Positions 1-12,446 of a stretch of 64,000 nucleotides of DNA are shown in pieces. The translations under genes and the position numbers were made by a program. The notes beneath the pieces are model-generated. The model was given only the letters and a program-made list of their open reading frames with translations, was not told the DNA's origin and ran no database searches. The DNA is from Piliocolobus tephrosceles (taxonomy: Eukaryota; Chordata; Mammalia; Primates; Cercopithecidae), in contig NC_045435.1 of NCBI RefSeq assembly GCF_002776525.5, positions 125,762,145 through 125,826,144 of the forward strand, in the 5' to 3' direction. Position 1 is the first letter of the stretch; each line of letters opens with the position of its first letter.

Positions 1-275
1 TGTTGTCAACAACCAAATGTGGCTGCTTAGTGTCACCTTTTCTATTTTCTGACACACACATTTGCATAGCAATTGCCAGAGAAAATCTCTCTTTTCCCTT
101 TCTAACTGGATTGAATTGCTCCTGGATCTGTCTTCTAGTTCTGAAAAGCAATAATGAGGGGGTGGAATTCCTTAAGCTAAAAGGTTGAATTATTTAAAAT
201 ACTCACAAACCCACTTTAATGCCAAAGTAGGTGTTCCCTCTCTCTCTCTCTTCACTCTTTCTTTTCTTTCCCTCC

Positions 276-298
276 TTTTTTTTTTTTTTTTTTTTTTT
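276..298. repeat. Poly-T homopolymer after a TC-rich tract
   Basis: A TC-rich tract (about 236-275) runs into roughly 23 consecutive T. No Alu or L1 body follows on either side, so it is a simple repeat and not a retroposon tail that I can identify. Confidence 0.8.
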
Positions 299-595
299 GT
301 GAATTGGTTATATTTTTGCTTACAGACCTCATGTTATTTTATTCACTATGTCATTGGGTGTGTAACCGTGTGTATGTGTGGCATTCAACTGTGCTAAGGT
401 GCACGTCACTAGGAGCCCCTACCTACGTTAGGAGAGTCTTGCTGTACTTTTTGGTAAGTATTTTAACCCCATCCGTTGGCTACACAAACCATGGATATGG
501 AGAGGAGAAAAGGAGAAAACTACCTTGAGACAGAACCTGTTCTCGGCAAATGTAGGTAGGCTTTCTCAGGGCTCTCCCTTTGCCTCTGATGCCTT

Positions 596-715
596 TTCAA
601 CATTATTTCTCATTCCTTTCTTTTTCCTCTCTTCCCCTTGCCTATCCTCTTATTCCCTTTCCTCTCTAGCCCTTTCTCCTTACCCTTTTCCACCCCTTCC
701 TCCACTCTCTATCCA
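596..715. repeat. Polypyrimidine tract
   Basis: About 120 bases of almost pure C/T on the plus strand, made of TTCC/CTCT/CCCTTT words with a few A/G interruptions. It is a low-complexity strand-asymmetric tract of the type that can form triplex DNA. No splice or promoter context is visible. Confidence 0.7.
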
Positions 716-3084
716 AGATTTGTTTATGAAATTCCTCTTGTAAGTGAGGAAAATTACGAACACATATATTTTAGGAGAATAAATATGTAATTCATTGTCT
801 CTCCCAAAGGCATTTTCAATATTTGAACTAATTAAATAAACCAGTAATGGTGAAGTTTAAGATTCTTCTTTATATATATTTTTGAAAGATTCTTGGGAAC
901 AGCATGCCTGTCTATCTGCTCTTAGTTCACTCTACAGAAACAGCTATCTACTCTTCTTCTGACCAGAACTGGAGTAGTGGATGGTACCTAGAACCTCTAC
1001 CTCTATATTATTTTCTTCACTAACTCCCCACAAGTATCCACACTACTCACACATTGATATACACAGATGTAACTCCATCTTCTGTTTATTGGCTAGTTCC
1101 TCATTAGTTCTCACTTATGTTGAACTTGTAATCACCCAATGGGTTCTCTTTGCCTGTTGTCTAGACAGAGCTGATTTATCAAGATAGAGGAATTGCAAAA
1201 AAATAGTTTAATTTATTAAAAGCCAACTGTATGAGAGACAAAAGGTTTATTATTACTCAAATCAGTGTCTCTGAAGGCTTGGAAGTTAGGGTTTTTTCAA
1301 AGATAGTTTGGTGGGTGGGGGGAAGGGTAGGGGACATATTCGTTGATTGAGTTGGAGATTAAATCATAGGGAATCAAAGCTGTCCCCTTATATTGAATCT
1401 ATTCCTGGTGCGAGTTAGGGAATGGGACTGGTTGGCAGGTCTAAATGAGGCCATCCATGTGTCATAAACGTAAAAATCTGAAAAAACATCTCAAAAGATC
1501 AATTTAAGCTCTATAATTATGATGTTGTCTTCAAGGGTACTGAGGAAGTTACAAATCTTATAGCCTCTGGAATAATGGCTGGTAATTATTTAGAATTCAA
1601 AACCCTCTCATCCTAACTTGGTGGCCTTTCATTAATTTCAGAAGAACAGTTTAGTTTTGGGTAAGTGCTATTATCATTTAAACTATAAATTAAATTTCTC
1701 CAGAAGTTAGTTTGGTCCACACAGAGCGATGAGCAAAGACAGCCAACCTGTAAGGCTAGAGACAAGATGGAGTCAGTCATGTCAGATTTCTCTCACTATG
1801 ATAATTTTCTCAGTTACAATTTTTGCAAAGGCAGTTTTAGTTTTGGTTTCTCTGCCAGAGCAAGAGGGAAACATAGAACAATGATACCCATCATAAAGAG
1901 TTTTATTTAAAAGGGACACAGAATTCTGTTATTAACAGTACAGTGAAGATGTCATGCCACCCGTGTACTATTGCTTATTGGTGACTCTGAGATCCTTTGT
2001 AAGTGGCATGAATGCAGTGAACACATTGAATTTAGATAAAAGTGAATGTGTCATATAGGCAGTTTACTATGGAGTTTTAAAGTTCTAAGAAGAAGTTAGA
2101 CCTAGAGATTGGAAGTTGAAGAAGCCCTGGTAAGGGAAGAGGAGTTAAGAAATTGGGGAATGCTAAAAAGAAATAATCCTAAATAAGGATATATGCAAAT
2201 TAATGGGGTTAAGCTGAAAATTCGTGGAGGAGAACTTAGTACAGAAAGGGTTAGACTTTCTAGGGAGAAATTGATACACGGAGCTACACGCTCTGTTAGG
2301 GAACATTCCAAGGCAGTGGGAAGAAAATCACCATGAACAGGAACCAGGATTTTATATATTTTTCTGTACCTCACAACAAGTAAAACAGCACCATCCACAA
2401 AGTAGAAGCTCAATAAAGAAAGAAATATAGGAATAAAGAAAGGACGAAAAGAGGCTAATTTGACAGGTGATTCTTAACCAGGCGTTGAAGAAACAACTTT
2501 TCACTTAATTCAAATGTGTATTTTTTCTCTATTTTAATAAAAGACCCTTGCAGATGATCTGTGAAACCTGAAGTGGTACAGTACATTCATTCATCTCTAA
2601 TTAACACAATAACTACTCTTTTAACCATTTGACAGGATGTCAGGCAATATATCAGAGGGAAGGTTTAGTTTCAGGAAACTATTAATTTTATTATAGATAA
2701 TATGAATAAAATAAATATATTTCCTCAAATATAAAAAGAAATACATAGGCCTCATTTCATTTTATTTATGTTACTCATTTACCATAAAATATCAATGCGC
2801 TAAATATGTTTAAATAAAATCCAGTTACCATGTCCCTTCAGTAAGGTTTCTGTTTTATATTCCACTGGAAAGCTTATACTATCATTCAAGAATGCTATTA
2901 GAACAATAGACAAGAAAACACTCTTTTAGAAGAAGCCTGATAGACTCTATCTTTCTGAAAAAAAAATTAGAAATTTTTTTAAAAGGGAAAATGTCTTTGC
3001 TTAGCTTCTTTTAAATGTTCTACTCATTCTTTAAAAATTACCTTTAAAAACAAAATACATTTCTTACCTTAGCTGGTATCTTTT

Positions 3085-3437
3085 AGACATCCTCTCCAAA
3101 TCCCATGTTTTAGTAAAATGTTGAACGTGGGAGGTGTTTGGGTCATAAGGCCAGTTCCCTCATGGCTTAGTGCTAGCCTTGCATTTGTGGTCTCGATGTT
3201 TAAAGTGTATGGCACCTCCCCTCACTCTTTCTTGCTCCCGTTCTTGCCATGTGAGATACTGGCTCCCCGTTTTTCTTCTTTCATGACTTAAAGCTTCCTG
3301 AGGCCTCACCAGAAGCCAAGCAGGTGCTGGTGCCAGGGTGATGCCTGAAGAACCATGAGCTAATTTAACCTCTTTCCTTTACAGATTACCCAGTCTCGAG
3401 TATTTCTTTATAGCAACGTGAGAACAGCCTATTATAT
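3085..3437 (+). mobile_element. Solo MaLR LTR (MST type), plus strand
   Basis: The block follows the MST/THE1 LTR pattern in order: the gggaggtgtttgggtcat segment, a 'ccctcatggcttagtgct' segment, the short 'ggcacctcccctcactct' segment, then 'gcttcctgaggcctcaccag'. The 3' end reads as the family's 'tacccagtctcgagtatttc' followed by 'tagcaacgtgagaacag'. No internal region or second LTR is adjacent, so it is a solo LTR. Ends are approximate and I could not define a target duplication. Confidence 0.75.
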
Positions 3438-3539
3438 TACCTATATATACTTTGTGCATATTCTAATTGAAATACAACATTAACATTATCCAATGCCACT
3501 AAAATGAAGGTAATATGCATACATTTTTGCATAGGTCAC

Positions 3540-3577
3540 CATATATATATGTGTGTGTGTGTGTGTATATATATATG
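3540..3577. repeat. Compound (AT)n(GT)n(AT)n microsatellite
   Basis: An AT run, a GT run of about eight units, and a second AT run are directly joined. This is a typical polymorphic dinucleotide repeat. Confidence 0.9.
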
Positions 3578-3844
3578 GCAAGTTGTATGTGGCCACTCTG
3601 TTATCATCTATGTCACTTTTCTCCCTCCAGACTACTCTGTGGACAATTGGCCAAGGCAATTGTATTGCCATTGACAACATTACTAGGATGGAATTGAAAA
3701 ATGTTACACAACAAAAAGTTTTTATTTGGAAACCTATGGCCACTAATTTCATATTCATCCAGCACCTAATATTTTCCATTTTTTTAATGTATGATATTAG
3801 TTTTCCTTTAATTTAACCTCCTACTTGTGAATATTTTTCATCTT

Positions 3845-3905
3845 TTCTACTTTCTGCAGTATTTGGCACAATATGTGCTCACAGTAGGTGTTCAATAAAT
3901 AATGC
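3845..3905 (+). repeat. Possible MIR/L2 3' end fragment
   Basis: The string around 3861-3902 (ttggcacaatatgtgctcac then agtaggtgttcaataaat) resembles the conserved 'GGCACATAGTAGGTGCTCAATAAA' end of MIR and L2 elements. The upstream body is too diverged to place, so only the tail is called. Confidence 0.4.
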
Positions 3906-4461
3906 CGTATGTGTGTTCCTATGTGCACTTAGATTAAAAGTTATTATTATATACTATAATAAGAAAACAAAGACAGTAAAACCTTGATTTAGACCTTCAA
4001 TAATAGATTTAAAAGTTGAGGTTTAATACTGTAAGTAGAAGGTTACTATTGGACCTTGAATAATGAAGTTTTATAACAAATTCACTTTGTGAAAGACATT
4101 TTCTTCCACAGATCATAGATGTAGTTAAAAAAAATACTTTTGAAGAATCATGATCATTTTTAAAAGTTTCCTGTTAGTTATTTCCTTTCTTCAAGAATCA
4201 ACCATATTCAAAGGGCTTGAAAAAAAATCAACATTCAGCCAATAACTGTAACAAGAGAAGATTGCTCTCATTATATAGAGCAATAGAGCAAAACAAAGTC
4301 TGCCTCTGTCTTGACTCTCCCCTCCACCATGACACATTTATGCCCTCACCACAGCTTCTCAGGAGATTAGTCAGACCAAATCTAAGTAAGCCTGACCTGA
4401 GCATACTATCTCAGGAGCCGAGCTCAGTTACCTCATCAAAAACAAATACTATGGGGTCTCA

Positions 4462-4874
4462 TGTTAGACTGTTCTTGCACTGCTATAAGGAAATATCTGA
4501 GACTGGTTAATTACAAGAAAAGTGGTTTAATTGGCTCATGGTTCTTCAAGATTTTCAGGAGGCATGGTCCTGGCATCTGCTCTGCTTCCAAGGAGATCTC
4601 AGAAATGTTACAATCATAGTGGAAAATGGAGGGGAAGCAAGCATATCACATGGCAAAAACAGGAAAAAGTGAGACAGTGGGGAGGAGGTACCACACACTT
4701 TTAAATGACAAGATCTCATGGGAACTCACTGACTATTGCAAGGACAGCACCAAACCATGAGGAATCCACCCCCATGACCCAATGACCCAAACACCTTCCA
4801 CTAGGCTCAACCTCCAACATTGGAGATATTTCAACATGAGATTTGGGCAGGGGCATACCTCCAAACCTATATCA
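4462..4874 (-). repeat. MaLR 3' LTR (minus-strand element)
   Basis: Left copy of the LTR pair, carrying 'gagactggttaattacaaga', 'ggtttaattggctcatggtt', 'gatctcatgggaactcact' and 'catgagatttgggcagggg' in order, the reverse-complement MST layout. It pairs with 6643-7054. Confidence 0.8.
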
Positions 4875-6105
4875 TTTTGCTCTTAGCCCCTCCCAAATCT
4901 CATGTCCTTCTCACATTAATTGCAAAATACAATCATGCCTTCCCAATAGTCCTCCAAATCTGAACTCTAGCATTAACTCAAAAGTTCGAAGTCCAAAGTT
5001 TCATCTGAGATAAAGAAAGGCAGGTCTCTTCTTTCCATAAGCCTATAAAATCAAACAAGTTATTTACTTCCAAGATAAGAGGGGTACAAGCATTAGGTAA
5101 ACATTCCCACTCCAAAAGGGAGAGATCAGTCAAAAGAAAGGCTACAGGCCCCATGCAAGTTCAAAACCCAGCAGGGCAATCATTAAATCTTAAAGCTCCA
5201 AAATAAACTCCTTTGACACCACATCCCACATCTAGGCCATATGGGTGAAAGAGGTCGGCTCTCAAGGCCTTGGGCAGTTCCACCCCTGTGGTTTTGCAGG
5301 GTTTGGTCCTCATGGTTGCTCTCACTGGTTGTTGAGTGCCTGTGGCTTTCCAGATGTAGGGTGCAAGTTGCCAGTGGATCTAAAATTTTAGGGGCTAGAG
5401 GGCAGTGACCCCCTTCTCACAGCTCCACTAGTCAGTGTCACAGTGGGGACTCTTTGTGGGGTCTCTGACTCCACATTTCCTCTTGGCACTGCCCTAGTAG
5501 AGTTTCTCTGTGAGGGCTCTGCCCCTGAGGCAAGCTTCTGCCTGGGCACCCAGGCTTCCTCATACATCCGATGAAATCTAAATGGAGACTGTCGAGCATT
5601 CTTCACTCTTGCATTCTGCACACCTACAGGCTCAATAGCATATGGAAGACACCAAAGCTTATGGTTTGCATTCTCTAAAGGGGCACACTGAGCTGTACCT
5701 AGGCCCCTTTGAGCCAAAGCTGGAGCTGGAGCAGCCAGGATTCTGGGAGCATTGTTTTGAGGCTATGCACGTGTGTGAGGCCCTGGTCCAGGAAACCATT
5801 TTACCCTCCTAGTCCACTGGGCCTGTGACAGGAGGGCCAATCGAGGCCTTTTCCCCATTGTCTTGGTTGTCAGCACTTGGATCCCTTCTATTTATGCTAA
5901 TTTCTCTAGCAAGTAGTTTCTCTACAGCTTCACTACATTCCTCTCCCAAAAAAAGCTTTTTCTGTCTCTGCCACTTGACAAGGTTGCAAAATTTTCAAAC
6001 TTTTACATTTTTCTTTATTTTTAAATATAAGTTCCAACTTCTTTGCTCCTACATCTGAGGTAGGCTATTAAAAGCAGTCACGCCTCTTCTTACACTTTGC
6101 TGCTT

Positions 6106-6277
6106 AGAAATTTCTCCCAACAGAATGGCGTGAACCCGGGAGCTGGAGCGTTCAGTGAGTCGAGATCACGTCACTGCACTCCAGCCTGGGTGCCAGAGCA
6201 AGAATCCATCTCAAAATAAAAAAATAAAAAAAAAAAAAATAGAAAAGAAAAAGAAAAGAAAAGAAATTTCTCCCACC
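6106..6277 (+). mobile_element. 5'-truncated Alu (right-half only) with target duplications
   Basis: About 100 bases match only the right end of an AluY/S-like element, from 'gaatggcgtgaacccgggag' to 'ccagcctgggtgccagagc', followed by an A-rich tail. Flanking direct repeats 'agaaatttctccca' occur at about 6106-6119 and again at about 6262-6276. The short copy is therefore a genuine truncated retroposition event and not a deletion remnant. It sits in the internal region of the MaLR element, so it is younger than that element. Confidence 0.8.
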
Positions 6278-6642
6278 AGATACCCTAAATCTTCACTTTG
6301 AAATCCACAAACTTCAACAGATCTCTAGGGCTTGAACAGAATGCAGCCAAATTCTTTGCTAAGGCATATTATACATGTGTGACTTTTGCTTCAGTTTCCA
6401 GTAAGTTCCACATTTTGATCTGAGGCCTTGTCAGCCCAGGCTTCCTTGTCCACATCACTATCAACATTTTTGTAACAACCATCTAAACAGTCTCAAAGAA
6501 ATTCCAAACTTTCCCTCATCTTCCTATCTTCTGTGCCCTCCAAACCCTTCCAAACTCCTCCAAACTCTGTTTGTGGCCTATCTCCAAAGTCATTTCCACA
6601 TCTTCAGGTATCTTTTTGCCCCACTCCTCAGTACCAGTTTTC

Positions 6643-7054
6643 TGCATTAGGCCTTTCTTGTACTGCTATAAAGAAATAACTGAGACTGGGTAATTTATTA
6701 AAATAAAAGGTTTAATTGGCTCATGGTTCTGCAGACTTTTCAGGAAGCTTGGTGCTAGCATCTGTTCTGCTTCTAGGGAGGCTTCAGGAAGTTTACAATC
6801 AGGGTGGAAGGCAAAGGGGAAGCAGGCACATCACATATGGCTAAAGCAGGAGAAAATGAGAGTGGGAAAAGAGGGGCCAAATACCTTTAAATGACCAGAT
6901 CTCATGAGAACTCACTCAATATCACAAAGTTAGCTCCAAGCCATGAGGTATCAGTCCTCATTACCTAAACATTTCCCACCAGGCCACAACTCCAACATTG
7001 AGGATTTCGTTTCCCCATGAGATTTGAGTGGAGACAAATATCCAAACTATATCA
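6643..7054 (-). repeat. MaLR 5' LTR (minus-strand element)
   Basis: Right copy of the LTR pair. It repeats in the same order the landmarks of the left copy ('gagactgggtaatttatt', 'ggtttaattggctcatggtt', 'gatctcatgagaactcact', 'catgagatttgagtggag') and ends 'ctatatca'. The two copies have visibly diverged, as expected for an old insertion. Confidence 0.8.
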
Positions 7055-7217
7055 GATGGAATACAAATGATCAAAAACTGGAGAGTAGCAAAAATAATAA
7101 TAAGAAGAATTCCTCCTGGATGGAAAATTCAGGTAGGAATTATTTGAGACAAGATTTCTACTTTGGGTTCTTGGTTATATTGATCACAGTATGAGAAAGG
7201 AAGTTTTAAAATGAAGA

Positions 7218-7540
7218 GGCCGGGCACGGTGGCTCGTGCCTGTAATCTCAGCACTTTGGGAGGCCAAGGAGGGTGGATCAGAAGGTCAGGAGATCAAGAC
7301 CATCCTGGCTAACATGTTGAAACCACGTCTCTACTAAAAATACAAAAAATTAGCCCGGTGTGGTGGCACATACGTTTAGCCCCAGCTGCTCGGAGGCTGA
7401 GGCAGGAGAATGGCCTAAACCCAGGAGGCGGAGCTCACAATGAGCCAAGATCGTGCCACTGCACTCCAGCCTGGGTAACATAGCGAGACTCCATCTCAAA
7501 AAAAATAAAAGAAAATAAAAGAAAAAGAAAAAAAAGAAAA
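7218..7540 (+). mobile_element. Full-length AluY-like SINE
   Basis: Starts with 'ggccgggcacggtggctcg', has the middle A-rich linker after 'actaaaaatacaaaaaatta', and a right monomer ending 'ccatctc' plus an A-rich tail with G interruptions. The 'gagatcaagaccatcctggc' and 'ggaggcggagctcacaatg' words are closer to AluY than to AluS. Box A/B promoter regions lie in the left monomer. Target duplications are not clear because of the A/G-rich tail. Confidence 0.9.
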
Positions 7541-10204
7541 GAAGATACATGTAACATATGTGTACCAAGAAAAATAAGTTTTATTTTTATAATAACACAC
7601 CATTTCTTATAAAAACCAATACATCTGAAAAACAAAATATTAAGGAATGTTGCTTAGTAAAGAACTTATCTGGCATTTGTCCTAGATTCATGCAAGGACA
7701 TCAAAAACTTCTCCTTTGGGATTTTCCAAGACATCATCTTCTGTGTCTCTTCATTTGGCTGGTCCTGATTTGTATCCTTTTAATAATAAAACTGTGATTA
7801 TAAGTATAGCCCTTTCCTGAGTCACGTGAGTCATTTTAGTGAATTATTAAATCTAAGGGGGTGGTGGAGACCTCTGAATTTGTAGCCAGTTAGCCACAAT
7901 TGCGTGTGGCCTACAGACACTTGGCGCTTGTGGTAGGGGTATGAAGACAGAGAAGTCTTGTGGAGGATGACAGTTCCCTCAACCTGTGGAGTCTGTGTTA
8001 ACTGCATGTAACTAATGCCAGAACTACATTGCAGGCTAACTAGCTAAGTTAGGGGAATATACTAGCAGTTTAATTATTAATTTCTATTTATGAATATTTT
8101 AATTAAAATTTTTAAAAGAATCCACACATAAAGGAGTACTTTAGCTATAGCATTTATTCCATTACCATTTGCTGTGTCAGGCTGTGTTACTCATGTCACT
8201 TCATATTTTTTCTTCCCCTGCCTCCCTCGTGAAAATGGAATAAATAACTCAAACAATCTGAATTATGGTCATTTTGTGATAAGGTGTGCTTATAACTGTG
8301 ATTGCGAGCATTGACCATTTATAACCAAACAAACAAACAAAAAAAAAATTGTCAGCCTGACCTAAGCCATGGAAAAGAAAGAACAACTTTCTTTGACTGA
8401 TAATTCTTGATCTTCCCATTCCTTTATTGGAAAAGAGCAATCTCTTATTTTCTTAGATAATCCTCTCCAATGCTCCATGATTATTTTTAATTTATACAGT
8501 AAATTCAGCCTTCATTATAAAGTTAACCAAAACCAAATTTTGAATAAGTAATCATATCATAACATTTCCAGATTTGATTTAGGCCATTATCCATGTGTAT
8601 CATTTGCATTGCCTGAAATTAAAATGATCTATACAGTTTTCAAACTTCTTACTCACAGCTGAGTAAAACAGCAAAATGTCTTTCTCCATTGACTTATACC
8701 AATATAAGTGAACAATAATTGAATAATATATTCCAAACCATATTTTTATTGTTTTCTTCATGGTAAACATAACTAACTTTTAAATTAATGCAATTAACCA
8801 ATAATGACTAAGATGTACATCATACAAATTTCAAGTGTTACCATTTTTCCTGATACAATTCTTATTGACTTTTTTCTCCCTGCAACAAATCTTTAACTTA
8901 TAACCTTCAAAGTCTTTTTAACTATGTGTATGTATATGCTTGTGCACACACCTGCCCATTTCAATTCCAATTTCCTAAACCATGTACCTGCTACATCACT
9001 TGAATGTACTTGGTAAAGGAAGTTCAAAACAAATCTTCTAAGTTATTAAGATAGCAAGATCCCCCACGTCTTAATACAAGGTCCCTCCCTGTAGCAAGAC
9101 TGAAAAAATAATAATAATGAAATCGACTGTCCTCTTTAATACCCCAAAGCCTGGGTCTTGAAATACAACAAATCACTGATTCTGAATAAGAACATGGTCA
9201 CCTACAAAGGATCCCTGATAAATAATTTGTCCCTTACTGGCATTTCCTTTTCTCAGGCTTCCCTGTTTCTCAGAGAAATGGCCTTAAAAATATAGCTAAC
9301 AACTTATAAAAAATTCTTCTTTAAGCCTCCAAACATTTCAGTAATTGTACATTCTTCATCAAATTACTCTGACACAATTGCTCTGATGATCTTTTCATTT
9401 CAATGGCAAACAACCACGAGTTTATCTTGCAATTATATGGAAACATACAACTATGGAAAACGCAGAGATGTGAATACAGAGGTAGATTATACAATAGGTG
9501 TAAGATCAGGGATTGTCCATAAACAAATTGTCCAGCTTTTGGAGAATTTGATGATAAGAAAGCTTAAGTAATTATCTGTTACTACAAAGCCATGGTGGCA
9601 GACACTAAGCCCAATGTCAGCATATTTTCCTTTAAGTCTCAGTTTAAAAATAAATGTTATCAGTAACCAAGAGTAAGGAATGGGCACATGCATATAAAAA
9701 GTTAAAATGATATCTTGACATTTATTTTTTATATGCTGAAGATATCATTAGCCAACTGCCATAAAATAATGTATTGCACTATCTATATGAGGTGACAGCC
9801 CTATGTAGCATTGATTCTGAAGGTCTTAAGAGTGAACTATCACACAAAGTTTTGAAAATTTCTAATTAAAGAGAAATAAATATCAGACATTCTTACACTA
9901 TTCTAATTTGCACATAGTGGTAGCATCAAAAATGTTACCTTAATACAATATAAACTATATTTATAATATGAAAGTCCATAATATTCAGAAAACATTAGTA
10001 ATTAAAACTAAATTATAAACCATTCTGATTTAGGAAAATATAAAGTTTATAAATTACCATCTAAAGTTAGACAGTTAAAATAAATCTTAAAGAGGGAAAA
10101 ATGCTATATTTTCTAGGTCTCTGGAAGGCTTGTTTTAATAAATTCCCAGAACAAAGTTAGAAAGAAGTTCCAAGACCACCATCAATTCTGATACCAACTA
10201 CAGG
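7541..10204. other. Unassigned AT-rich stretch
   Basis: About 2.7 kb without a recognisable gene or repeat family. The open frames are short and inconsistent in composition. A small tandem 'aaac' run near 8330 and 'ataata' near 9110 are the only simple repeats noted. Confidence 0.45.
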
Positions 10205-10642
10205 TTCACGATCTTCAAGACCATCTTTGGGTTTGTTAATTTGTTGGAAGGATTCACAGAAATCACTGAAAGTTGTTACACTGATCATTATAGTTTATTG
10301 CAGAGAAAAAATACCAGTTAAAATCATTCATGAGAAGAAAAGCATGGGACAGAATCCATAAAAGTTCCATATTCAGAGTTTCCCGCTGTCCTCTTCCAGT
10401 GGAGCCATGGACAACCTAACTTTTTGCAGCAATGATGTGTGACAACATACATAAAGTATTGACAGCAAGGCAACTCATCTGAGCTTTGAGTCTAGAGTTT
10501 TTATTAGAGCTTCTGCACATGGACATAGTTGACTGCCCATGTGGCTGACCTCCAATCTCCTGATCAAGCTAACACCATGTGGCCCAAAGCCCTCATTATA
10601 AAATCACATCATCAGACTATCTTGTGTGGCCCAAGGACCCCA

Positions 10643-10694
<52 letters not shown>

Positions 10695-10701
10695 CACTTT
10701 T
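10205..10701 (-). mobile_element. ERVL-class (MLT2-like) LTR remnant with internal poly-A expansion
   Basis: Contains, in order, 'ttgttggaaggattcacaga', a 'tatagtttattgcag' word, a 'gtttttattagagcttctg' word, 'gttgactgcccatgtggc', and a run toward 'caaggaccccaggt'. This is the layout I remember for reverse-oriented ERVL/MLT2-type LTRs. Family assignment is from memory and approximate. A run of about 46 A at 10647-10692 seems to be expanded inside it, between 'ccccaggt' and 'gacactttt'. The old minus-strand L1 begins just after. Confidence 0.4.
10647..10692. repeat. Poly-A homopolymer (about 46 A)
   Basis: A long uninterrupted A run. It is on the wrong side and strand to be the tail of the adjacent minus-strand L1, whose tail would read as T here. 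It is best read as an expanded A-run inside the neighbouring old LTR. Confidence 0.85.
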
Positions 10702-11535
10702 AAAAATAATTTTAACTTTTATTTTAGATTCACAGGTACATGTGCAGGTTTGCTACATGCATATATTACATGATGCTGAGGTTTGGGGTGTGATTGATCC
10801 CACCACACAGGTACTGAGCATAGTACTCAATAGTTCATTTTTCACCCCTTGTCCGCTTCCTACCTCCCCCGTCTAGTTGTCCCTAGTTTCTATTTTTACC
10901 ATTTTTAGTTCTATTTGTTACCCAATGTTTAGCTCCCACTTGTAAGTGAGAACATATATTTTGTTTTCTGCTTCTGCATTAATTTGTTTAGCATAATGGT
11001 CTCCAGCTTCTCTTATGTTGTTGCAAAGGACATAATTTTGTTTTATTCTATGGCTGTGTAGTATTCCATATGTACCACATTTTCTCAAGGCAATCCACCA
11101 TTGATGGGCACCTAGGTTGATTTCATGTCTTTTTATTGGGAAAAGTGCTACAATGAACATGTGAGTACATGTATCTTTTTTAGTAGAACAATTTGTTTTA
11201 TTTTGGATATACACCAAGTAACGAGATTGCTGGGTCACAGGATAGTTCTAAGTTCTTTGTGAAATCTCCAAACTGCTTTGCACAGTGGCTCAACTAATTT
11301 ACATTCTTACCAACAGTGTGTAAGCATTCTCTTTTGTCCACAGCCTCACTAGCATCTGTAGGTTTTTGAGGTTTTAGTAATAGGCATTTCAGACTGGTGT
11401 CAGATGGTATCTCACTGTGGTTTTGATTTGCATTTCTCTGATGATTAGTGACATGGAACATGTTTTCATATGTTTCTTGGCCACTTGTATGTCTTCTCTG
11501 GAGAAGTGTCTGTTCATGTCTTCTGCCCATTTTAA

Positions 11536-11893
<358 letters not shown>

Positions 11894-11930
11894 TTAAGTT
11901 TCTTATAGATTCTAGATGTTAGACCTTTGT

Positions 11931-12446
11931 TGTTGGGAGCAGGCCTCCCCAAAATCTGGCCATAAAACTGGCCCCAAAACTGGCCATAAACAAAATCTCT
12001 GCAGCACTATAATATGTTCATAATGGCCCTAACGCCCAAGCTGGAAGGTTGTGGGTTTACAGGAATGAGGGCAAGGAATGCCTGGCCAGCCCAGGGCAGA
12101 AAACCGCTTAAAGGCATTCTTAAGCCACAAACAATAGCACGAGTGATCTGTGCCTTAAGGACATGCTCCTACTGCAGTTAACTAGCCCAACCTATTCCTT
12201 TAATTCAGCCCATCCCTTGGTTTCCCATAAGGGTTACCTTTTAGCTAATTTAATATCTATAGAAACAATGCTAATGACTGGTCTGCTGTTAATAAATACG
12301 TGGGTAAATCTCTGTTCAGGGCTTTCAGCTCTGAAGGCTGTGAGATCCCTGATTTCCCACTTCACACCTCTATATTTCTGTGTGTGTGTCTTTAATTTCT
12401 CTAGCACCACTGGGTTAGGGTCTCCCCAACCAAGCTGGTCTCAGCA
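11931..12446 (+). mobile_element. Solo LTR of HML-3/HERV-K9 type (MER9-like)
   Basis: A 516-bp block begins 'tgttgggagcaggcctcccc', contains the repeated 'ctggccataaac' words, a 'aatgagggcaaggaatgcct' segment and an AATAAA-type signal ('gttaataaatacgtggg'), and ends 'gagctggtctcagca'-like at 12446. It starts with TG, ends with CA and has a perfect 6-bp target duplication 'ctttgt' at 11925-11930 and 12447-12452, as expected for betaretrovirus-like (class II) integrases. The two L1 flanks join cleanly when it is removed. It has no internal genes, so it arose by LTR-LTR recombination. The MER9 name is from memory. Confidence 0.8.

Larger units (their letters stand above)
1..3084. other. Unassigned AT-rich intergenic stretch
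   Basis: I recognise no gene or repeat family here. The open frames are short and overlap on both strands, as expected by chance. Local features are a run of about 23 T at 276-298 and a long pyrimidine-rich strand from about 596 to 715. A weak SINE/L2-tail-like string (cacaaagtagaagctcaataaa without a clear body) lies near 2393-2416 and is too short to assign. Confidence 0.5.
3438..4461. other. Unassigned stretch between MaLR LTRs
   Basis: AT-rich sequence with a compound dinucleotide repeat (3540-3577) and a possible MIR/L2 tail (3845-3905). I see no reading frame worth reporting. The short overlapping frames near 3.5-3.8 kb run through the dinucleotide repeat on both strands. Confidence 0.45.
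4462..7054 (-). mobile_element. Complete MaLR element (MST-like), two LTRs plus internal region
   Basis: Two similar LTRs in the same (minus) orientation, 4462-4874 and 6643-7054, flank about 1.77 kb of internal sequence. About 155 bp of that is a later Alu insertion, leaving roughly 1.6 kb, which fits MST-type MaLR elements. Each LTR starts on the plus strand with a tg(t/c)a(t)tag.ctgttcttgcactgctata-like end and finishes with 'ctatatca', the complement of the family's 'TGATAT' start. MaLR elements are non-autonomous relatives of ERVL, and I recognise no gag, pol or env in the interior. A 109-codon minus-strand frame at 5388-5717 has no motif I know. No clean 5-bp target duplication is visible. 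Confidence 0.75.

Noticed and set aside
5388..5717. 109-codon minus-strand open frame in the MaLR interior
   Set aside because: MaLR internal regions are non-coding. The translation has no Gag, protease or other motif and is interrupted by nothing only because the region is GC-richer.
4457..7059. Five-base target duplication of the complete MaLR element
   Set aside because: Flanks ctcat and gatgg do not match, so no duplication can be claimed.
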